From assembly GCA_032622095.1 (NCBI GenBank), contig CP136066.1, forward strand, positions 196,408,816 through 196,472,815: a stretch of 64,000 bases of DNA. The letters run 5' to 3'. Made by a program: the position numbers and the translations under genes. Source of the stretch: Siphonodentalium dalli (Eukaryota > Mollusca > Scaphopoda > Gadilida > Siphonodentaliidae). The notes beneath the pieces were generated by a model. It did not search any database, was not told the DNA's origin, and worked only from the letters and a program-made list of their open reading frames with translations. Positions 56,312 through 64,000 of the stretch are shown here, piece after piece (position 1 is the first letter of the stretch; every line of letters begins with the position of its first letter).

Positions 56312-56411
56312 NNNNNNNNNNNNNNNNNNNNNNNNNNNNNNNNNNNNNNNNNNNNNNNNNNNNNNNNNNNNNNNNNNNNNNNNNNNNNNNNNNNNNNNNN
56401 NNNNNNNNNNN
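56312..56411. other. Assembly gap (100 N)
   Basis: Exactly 100 undetermined bases, the conventional placeholder for a gap of unknown size. Flanks on both sides are the same class of repeat, which may have caused the break. Confidence 0.95.
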
Positions 56412-56443
56412 TAGCACGGTTAATGATAAAATCCACACATATG

Positions 56444-56830
56444 CAAGTCAAACAAGGGCCGTAGCTCTTGTAAAATGAATGGACGAAACCTGTATATACA
56501 AAGTCGGTATACTTTCCCAAGAGCTGTTATATATATATCGCCTAATAGAAGCACAAATTAGTCCGACGATCCTTGCCCAAGTTACAAGCTGAAACGTTCT
56601 TTCGGACACAACATTAAACAATTTCCATGTCAATCAAGGGTCGTAACTCTGGTACATAATTTATGGACGAAACCCGTAATATGTTAGTATCCTCTCCCCC
56701 AACATGACTATTGTGCTATATATCACCACGCCAAATGACAACGAACACCCGAGTTACAAAGTGATATGTTCGGACTGACTGAGCACTGTGGCTATATTAC
56801 CCCGGGTAGGAGGCATAATAAAGAACGTTA
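56444..56830. repeat. Two tandem units of about 190 bp
   Basis: GTCAA.CAAGGG.CGTA.CTCT followed by ATGGACGAAACC occurs at 56446 and 56630. The rest of each unit is alignable (TTACAA.G.GA..C.TTCGGAC). Confidence 0.6.
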
Positions 56831-57930
56831 TTTGGCTGCTGTATACTAATATGGTAATAACAAAGAGCGTTTATGTTTACCAATTCAGTGCGTCTTTTAA
56901 AATAATTGTGTATGGTTATTTCGTATGCCGGATAAGTTGATAATACAAGATATTGGAGCTTCCTCTTTCAAATGGTACATACTATGGCATATATTTTATA
57001 TAATGTGATCTGGGGTTCGAAAATTAAGTGGGCTTTTGAGGGTCAGACACACGTTTTGCCAAAATTTCCTGGTATTTAAAAATTGATTTTCTAAAACTTT
57101 TGTGCAAGCGATTATTGTGAGTTTGTGACACAATATTTAAGAACCATCGACCCATTGGATGTTATAACCTCATTATAACCTCACTTTTATGGCACGAAAT
57201 ATATTTAAAATTTCACTGATTTCTGGTACCAAGAACTTCAGTAAAATAGACTTTTGTTTTCAAACGTGTAGTTCATATATCCATGATATCATATCTGAAG
57301 ATCATGAGAAGGCACTTAATTTTTCTTGATTCATGAAATTCAATGATTATTTTCAATTAGAAAAAGGCAACTACCCATACATCATTTTCTATATATACTT
57401 GAGAATGTTCATGTCATGCCTGTTGATCAATTAAAAATTGGGTTGAGATTAGTTCTGGGTCATGGGTTCATAACCAAGTTAATGCTGACCACCATATCTC
57501 TTAACACAGTGGCCTATAATTCTTGTCGATTGATCCCTGCTTGAGTGAACCACACTGCATGCCAACATTTGTTGTAAGTGGGCTGAAATATTTTTTGACT
57601 ATTTTATTCTTCATTATAATATATGTGGGTATGATGCTATATTATGCAATTAAAACTCTAACTCAACATTATAATACAAATGAAGCCTCCTCTCATAGAG
57701 CCAAGACAATAAGCTATTTGGTGATTGCATATATTTCGAAATATAGGCCACATCAGGTCGCTGACCAAAATGTCCCCCTATACGAATGATTTATGGGTTT
57801 CAGATCCATATACTACAAACTGAAGGGGAATTGATTGCACCAATATGATACAAAGTGCATATTCACTAAATATGTTGCACATTTTCAATGTGTCGAGAAA
57901 GGGTCAATATCTCTCAAATAAAAAACATAA
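56831..57930. other. Non-coding spacer
   Basis: No gene supported. A segment AATATGGTAATAACAAAGAGCGT (core ATATGGTAATAACAAAGAG) near 56850 recurs near 58895 and resembles 288-310 inverted. The 88-codon ORF at 57523-57789 has one hydrophobic stretch but no other support. Confidence 0.4.
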
Positions 57931-57936
57931 CACATT

Positions 57937-58330
57937 TCTATGTCGAAAAATGGCAATAGCACAGCGAAAATGACTCTGACTGAAAATGAAAATCGCAGGC
58001 GCGCAGGTTCCCATGCTGGTTGACATCTGTGCCAAGTTTTTGAAAATATTCACCGCAAAAAGACGGAATACAGACTCGGACAAAAGATGCGTCCCGGGAT
58101 GTACGATTCTACATGTTTGTCGAAAAAGGGAAATAACTCCGACTGAACTCAAAATCGCAGGTTGATATATGTGCCAGGTTTAAAAAACATTGACCAGAAA
58201 ATGACAGACTACAGGGTCGGACAAAGTTCCGGACGGTATGACACACACGCGGACGGACGGATGAGTGCCATTACTATATATATTCCTCCGACGGAATGTC
58301 GGGGGACAATAAACCTCAGCGGAAGCCACG
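57937..58330. repeat. Two units of a GTCGAAAAAGGG..AAATCGCAGG repeat
   Basis: Units begin near 57939 and 58117, each with GTCGAAAAA.GG.AATA, then TGACTG, then AAAATCGCAGG, then TGTGCCA.GTTT, then AGAC..CAGACTCGGACAAA-like sequence. The second ends in CGGACGGACGG, as in the repeat near 16710, so the two belong to one superfamily. Confidence 0.6.
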
Positions 58331-59541
58331 TTTGTCGGGGATACTCGGTACACTTGTTTGGCTGGAAATACTGGTTATCTGTACGTCCTATACCGGAGAT
58401 CTCAGCAGAAGAAAACAAGCGTCACTTGCAGCATTAAAGTGATGTCAAACACTCCGGTAAGGTGATCAAATAGAAATGGAGAATAGTCTTGTTCAAAGTA
58501 GTTGTTTTACAATTATTATAGGTAAATTGACAACACACACCGTCATTCTTATATATTAATTAAAAGCAGTGACTGTCAATAGCGAAATCGTCTTCGTTGG
58601 TATATCACCCATAGATGCGTCCCGAATAGAGTAGTAAATATTTACAATTTTAGGATAGTTCAGACGATGTTTTCTATGGAGTGGTATACGGTCGACTTGC
58701 TTGAGATTTTCGGCGATGTTAGTAGAATGATACATTCACTAAGAGCTTTCCGATGAATGGCAACAAGCCATATTTTCGACTAAATCCTGAAAAGTTCCTC
58801 CAGTTGGCATAGCACCTGGATACTACCTTATCAGTTTCACGCACCCGAACAAGTACATACTATGTATTTAAAGAGCGTTCTATATTAGACCCCCCATCCT
58901 AATATGGTAAACAAAGAGCGTCTGAATCACTTTTGTGGGGAAAGTTGAAAATGGATGGCTGGTATCAATTTCTGGTTACACTGGTGTAAATAGGGTTCGG
59001 AGTGACATCTAGCGGATGATATATAGGAGATAATAAAATAGACACTGGGCCCTGATTGGTCAATAGCCTTGTGTGCTTTTTGCATAAAAAAAACATCACA
59101 CCTCTTCCCTATGATTTCCCATAGGTAAAATAGCCATTGGCACAGGAATTAACCCTTTCTAGTGAAGTTTGAATTTTTGTGTGTGGTCTAAAATATGACA
59201 GTATTTTTTTATGCGGTTCTGACACTATATATAGTTACGAAAACACAATATTTAAAGGCGAATTCCCTGCTAGACAGCCATGATTGTTTTGCGTAAAAAT
59301 CTTTCTCCAAATGTCAATTTTTCAGATTTAAAGAAAATTTTGTACATACAACAGTGAAACAAGCAACATATATATGTATATACACTAGGTAAAAAAATCC
59401 GCATATCACGTTCATAATTGTTCATACCATATACGTACACATGTACATGAATATATACAAATCAGTAATTAAATTATATCACACAATAATAGTTAATCAA
59501 TATAAATTTCTGATTCTGCTCACATGGAATAAGACACCTTC
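58331..59541. other. Non-coding spacer with a MITE fragment
   Basis: 58740-58797 is an internal piece of the 203-bp MITE (AGAGCTTTCCGATGAATGGC onward). The rest is AT-rich without recognised genes. Confidence 0.5.
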
Positions 59542-61198
59542 TTAAAGGTACTCAATCCGATTCGATGGTCCCCATACCATCAAATTCCAACATGCCGCTT
59601 CAGTTATTAGAATCGATTAATTGCCCAAAAATAATGCTAACCACAGTCCACTGGAGTCAGACCGGTTTTCCGAAGACCTATTACTACGAAGGCCCACAAC
59701 TCCGAAGACCCGATTCTCCGACGGCCCACAACTCCGAAGACCCGATTCTCCGACGGCCCATAACTCCGAAGACCCGATTCTCCGACGGCCCATAACACCG
59801 AAGATCCGATTGTCCGAAAGCCCATAACTCCGAAGGGCCGATTCTCCGAAGACCTATAACTCCGAAGACCTATAACTCCGAAGGGCCGATTCTCCGAAGA
59901 CCTATAACTCCGAAGGCCCGATTCTCCGACGGCCCATAACTCCGAAGGTCCGATTCTCCGAAGGTCCGATTCTCCGAAGATTTTGTTTTATCGGGGTATT
60001 ATCGTTTACTAAATAGTGTACAGTCCAGTGGCGAAGCCAATGGGTCCCAAAATTCCCACTGCCCCCATTAAACCTCTACTTGCTATTTCAGACAATATGG
60101 GCCCCTACCAAAACATGTCCAATGTCATGTAAACGCCCGGAAATCGTTCATGGGGCATCAAAATATTCAAACTTTTCCTACTGCCCCCACCTAAATGGGA
60201 ATCCTGGCCCGCCACTGACTATACACCAGATACTATAACGTTACGTTGGCCCATGAAATGCCAGAGTAAAAAGTACAGGGGTGAACGGGGAAGAACTTGT
60301 CGCCCCTGTGCATCTTAGGCTACTCTGACATTCTTGCAGCGTTTCGTTATAATATACCCGGTGCACACCAGTGGCGGAGCCAGGGTTTTCCCATTTAGGG
60401 GTGCACATTAATTAGCATATGTGGGGGATATATCATGCATATGATATGCCGAAAGCATATCACGAAGGCCTGATTTGGGGAGCGCATACATGGGAGGGGT
60501 CGCCCCCAATCGTTGGTCCGGGGGCTCCCCTGGGCAGGAACACTGTGAATATTTGAATGCCTAGGAGGGATTTCCTGACGTTTACATGACATTTGACAAG
60601 TTTTTTGGGGCCGGTCTTCCCTAGGGCCCCATTGACCCCGCCACTGGACTGTACACTATTTAATAAGCGATAAAACATGATCTTCGGAGAATCGGATCTT
60701 CGGAGAATCGGACCTTCGGAGAATCGGCCCTTCGGAGTTATAGACCTTCGGAGTTATGGGCGTTCGGAGTTATAGGCCTTCGGAGTTATGGGCTTTCGGA
60801 GTTATGGGTCTTCGGAGTTATGGGATTTCGGAGAATCGGGACTTCGGAGTTATGGGCTTTCGGAGAATCGGGGCGTCGGAGAATCTGACCTTCGGAGAAT
60901 CGGACCTTCGGAGTTATGGGTATTTTGCACACTGAAATTTTGCCGGTTTGTCAAATATCTGACACAAAAATGCCACTTGATTTAGAGTTATCCATCTTCA
61001 TCCGCTATTTGATCGTATCATCGACTTTTACTGGGCCACTAAATATTCCAGGTGGTGAAAAATAATAGATTTAAAAAATCGATATCTGATCTCTCTGAGC
61101 TTTGATGGGTGGGTTCCTCGACTCGAGTTAATTTATTTTACCCCCGAAGCCAAATAAATAGAAATTGATGGGTGCTTAATCGGATTGAGTGCCATTAA
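59542..61198. mobile_element. TTAA-flanked foldback element with satellite arms (family E)
   Basis: TTAA at 59542-59545 and 61195-61198. Inverted ends GGTACTCAATCCGATT (59547) and AATCGGATTGAGTGCC (to 61193). Inside, two arms of short tandem repeats in opposite orientation: CCGATTCTCCGAAG-type at 59670-59980 and CTTCGGAGAATCGG-type at 60680-60920. Between the arms a core of about 700 bp has its own inverted ends (TTTTATCG..TAGTGTACAGTCCAGTGGCG). No transposase. ORFs are repeat translations. Confidence 0.75.
60025..60648. mobile_element. Two CAGTGGCG-type MITEs in the core of family E
   Basis: 60025-60218 starts CCAGTGGCGAAGCC and ends CCCGCCACTG. 60369-60648 starts CCAGTGGCGGAGCCAGG and ends CCCCGCCACTGG. 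CAGTGGCG termini are typical of a widespread hAT-type MITE group. No matching 8-bp duplications could be found. Confidence 0.55.
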
Positions 61199-61626
61199 AT
61201 GAACACCTTAGGAATACACATAGCCTTTGTATTTAGCTTATATTTTGAAGAGATGGGAGACTATGGAATTTCTCTCTCGCATAGGGTTCTTTTCAAAAGT
61301 ATTCAGGGATATTGTTTTCTTATTTCATCCACATGACTGCAAATAATAACTAAATGGTATTCGTCTCCTAAATATTCTCCATATATGTAGCATAGATTTC
61401 TTCCATATTGCGGATTCTATATGTAGTCAGTTTATGATTTGCTGTCCTGAAATTCAGAAGGTATATCGATAGATTAGACGGCATATTCTTCAAATAATTG
61501 GATAACCGTAGTCAGTTTTAATAAAACTATAAATTTTTGCCCCCGAAGAGGACGATGTGTTTACGTCACGGAGTTGTACATACAACGCACGCCGGTATAA
61601 TATAGTTCTTAATTAATACCTTTTCC
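61199..61626. other. Non-coding spacer
   Basis: Nothing recognised. Confidence 0.4.
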
Positions 61627-61891
61627 TTAACCCTTTCATGACTGGAGCTTCCTGAAATTTTGCAAAAATCCTGTACCAATGCATTCTCTTATATGTGCGA
61701 GTCTCACATAGGGAGCATCACATATATAAGAGAATACATTGGCCTATAACAAGATTTACCTTTACCTTGTAAGCCATAGCATTCTCTTATATATGTGAGG
61801 CTCCTTATGAGAGACTCGCATATAGAAGAGAATGCACTGGCACATTATCTCCAATGCTGCACCAGCGCAGCTCCCGCCGTGAAAGGGTTAA
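61627..61891. mobile_element. Family C palindrome-bearing MITE (TTAA-flanked)
   Basis: TTAA at 61627-61630 and 61888-61891. Inverted ends CCCTTTCATGACTGGAGCT / CCCTTTCACGGCGGGAGCT. Two 69-bp palindromes (61675-61743 and 61773-61841), more diverged than in families A and B. No ORF. Confidence 0.8.
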
Positions 61892-62945
61892 TAATGTATT
61901 CCACAATAAGTGAAGGTCACAGGTCGATATTGCATGATTAGACGATTCGGGACATGGGACATCGCATTCAGACTTTTGCGATCTGATTTTGCTTTGCTTA
62001 CAATTATGGAATCTTCCTCGGATAATCAATTCATTGTCTACTGCAAAAGCGGTTCACCAAAATTGCTTAAATCGTGCAATATCGAGCTAATGGTACCCCC
62101 TATATACATGTACTATGAAACAGACTTTTGATGAAATATATTGACAAAGAACTATATGTTCCCTGTGTTTTCTGTTCAAGGTTATAAACTTTTCAGTTGC
62201 CCGACATAACAGGTCAGTACATCAGAATGTAAATATCCAGGTTTTAAACTGGTGGAATGTGATCTCTACGGGCGTAGCCAGAGTACAGAATCATGGCATG
62301 ATCTAAGTCAGAATGAGATCGAACTCATGGCTTTCAAAAGAGCAATTTTACCAGGTTTTTATGTTCTGTTCGGCCGCCATAAGTCATAAGACCACCTCGA
62401 TTAGAGATCGTTTACACCATCCTTGCCCTTTTTGTAGCACTATTAAAACAAGATTTTACTTTTTTATAATCATCGCAATATTTAGGGTTTCCTTTTGGGA
62501 TTGCTTCGTGATGTTTTAATAAGCAATGCCAAGAATAATCAAATAAGCTTAGCTCAGTAAAATTCAATTATAATTAGCTAAGATGGTGCATCTTGTTGAA
62601 CCCTTTTTTTTACAAAATGGATTATCCCACCATTATAAATGTATACATTGGAATAGTCTATTGTTCATTTGGAGGGATGTTCAAAAAAAATGAGCAGACG
62701 ACAGACAGATGAAAAGTCAATTGGTTGGAAATGTCCAGAAGTATAATATTGGTCGTTTGTTGAACTTATTTGGCACCTTTCGCATAAAGAACTACAACAT
62801 ATAAGATCTTCGAAATTACGAACAGGCCAACAGGGTATCACGTCACTAGAATATGTGTTCTTTCTATTCGTGATCGTTTTTTTCATATCCGTATATAATT
62901 ACGATTACGCGCGGCTTCGAGCTTTGCGTGCTATCGTCGAGCCTA
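61892..62945. other. Non-coding spacer
   Basis: No supported gene. The segment around 62770-62800 resembles 13850-13875. Confidence 0.4.
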
Positions 62946-62947
62946 TA

Positions 62948-63410
62948 TGTGACCCGCCATATTAAATCCAGTCGTAAGTCGGGATTTTTGTTACCCTGTG
63001 CCAATGTATTCTCTTATATATGCGAGTCGACCATAGGTCGCCTCGCATATATAAGAGAATGCATTGGCCTAACAATTTTTTATATATTTTTTTAAATAAA
63101 TGTTTCTTAAAACATTTTAGGACATAAAATAAAAAAAAACATCCATTACCCTGCAGGGAGCCCCACACTATTATAGAAGCATATAGAAGAGTGTCGTCTG
63201 CTCATGTTTGGCTGGGGCTCTGTATGGGTGAAATTATTAAATTGTTAAAGAATACAAGAAAAAATTATTAAAATTGTAAAAAATTGTTAGGCCAATGCAT
63301 TCTCTTATATATGCGAGGCGACCTATGGTCGACTCGCATATATAAGAGAATGCATTGGCACAGGGTAAAAAAATCCCGACTTACGACTGGATTTGATATG
63401 GCGGGTCACA
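62948..63410. mobile_element. Family A palindrome-bearing MITE, copy 2
   Basis: Flanked by TA on both sides (62946-62947 and 63411-63412), with the TGTGACCCGCCAT end and its inverse. Palindromes at 63000-63068 and 63291-63359. The body is alignable with copy 1 throughout, including the central CCTGCAGGGAGCCCCACAC segment. Low divergence suggests recent activity. Confidence 0.85.
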
Positions 63411-63412
63411 TA

Positions 63413-64000
63413 TACGACTGACTGTGACATGATAAAAACGTAATTAAGTACAAAAAACATCACAGCAAACGTAATCATATCACCTTACTATGAGTGGCAA
63501 GAAGTTTGAGCAGCACGATTTTCTCACAAACGGACTCGTCGTCAATTCTGCGAAAAGGTTTTTCGACCGTCCGAAAAAATACGACAACAATTAGCTATTC
63601 GTTATTCGTATATATTCATTGTGCGAACGATGCCAATTATCTTTAACATTTCCTTATGGTGCGTTCATACTCTCGCAAATGTTCCAGGCATTATTTTGCA
63701 AGTATTTAGATATAGAAAGCTTTAAAAAAATGTGGCAGAAAACGAATTCAAAAATGCTTATAAAATGAAAACGTCCTCTAACTACGTGTACATGAGAAAT
63801 AAAAACTATGTATTTCCAATAGTAGCGATATGTGTGTAGCGATGCTATCGAATTTTTCCTGTAAATATCATACAATTATCTGTAATTATCTAATAAATAA
63901 TACAGGCATTTTAATGCAATGTGTTAGTAGCACCGTCACATGTTGAACTAACGAAATTTTACTTCCCATGTCCTTAGCCTTGGTAAATATGCATTTTACA
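63413..64000. other. Non-coding spacer
   Basis: AT-rich; nothing recognised up to the window end. Confidence 0.4.

Noticed and set aside
57523-57789. 88-codon ORF with a hydrophobic stretch
   Set aside because: AT-rich region, no signal peptide context, no homology recognised. A chance ORF is the simplest reading.
59565-59827. ORFs with repeated RRPTTPKTRFSD-like sequence
   Set aside because: Translations of the satellite arm of family E.

Overview
This is about 64 kb of AT-rich nuclear DNA from an animal. It has spliceosomal introns with GT/AG borders, a seven-transmembrane receptor of the adhesion/secretin class, non-LTR retrotransposons (LINEs), and very many short inverted-repeat transposons. 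The gene families fit a marine invertebrate, most likely a lophotrochozoan, but the species cannot be named from the sequence. A run of exactly 100 N at 56312-56411 marks an assembly gap. I see no CRISPR array, no bacterial-style operon and no convincing tRNA or rRNA gene.

Host genes, left to right: (1) an intronless 1172-residue receptor with an N-terminal somatomedin-B domain and a class-B seven-helix C-terminus (10083-13601, +). (2) An orphan intronless ORF (23580-26345, -) that opens with a Pro/Tyr/Gly-rich region, has a duplicated helical region and 27-residue repeats, and runs on downstream as a frameshifted, decaying tail to about 22140. (3) A six-exon gene on + (28.6-45.5 kb, 5' end missing). 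Its exon phases join cleanly, and it resembles the poorly characterised SAMD3-like/CIDE-N-like proteins. (4) A THAP-domain first exon on + (30934-31151), lying in intron 1 of gene 3. Retroposons have separated it from a CCAAT/TATA promoter.

Introns of gene 3 are packed with non-LTR elements. LINE A (33472-36928, -) has a complete AP endonuclease ORF and a broken reverse transcriptase. LINE B (38423-41495, -) is open except for one stop. Around LINE A sit five shorter retroposons (i to v). Copies i, ii and v, and probably iii, carry an ORF1-like Lys/Arg-rich protein with no endonuclease or RT. All share with LINE A a 3' tail built of two hairpins whose sequences change while pairing is kept. 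They look like ORF1-only, HAL1-like parasites of LINE A. Outside gene 3 there are LINE C (7436-9985, +) and a LINE D fragment (5965-6910, +).

The rest is mostly DNA-transposon derivatives: a hAT-type MITE with an 8-bp duplication (3116-3626), a TAA-flanked element (14487-15277), TA-flanked elements (17899-18357, 49577-49779, 62948-63410), and a cluster of TTAA-flanked elements (45560-45819, 46634-47831, 48521-48920, 59542-61198, 61627-61891). The most striking pattern is a 69-bp palindrome. It occurs in nine full copies plus a partial one, inside three transposon families whose outer ends are unrelated. Its inner stem changes on both sides between families.
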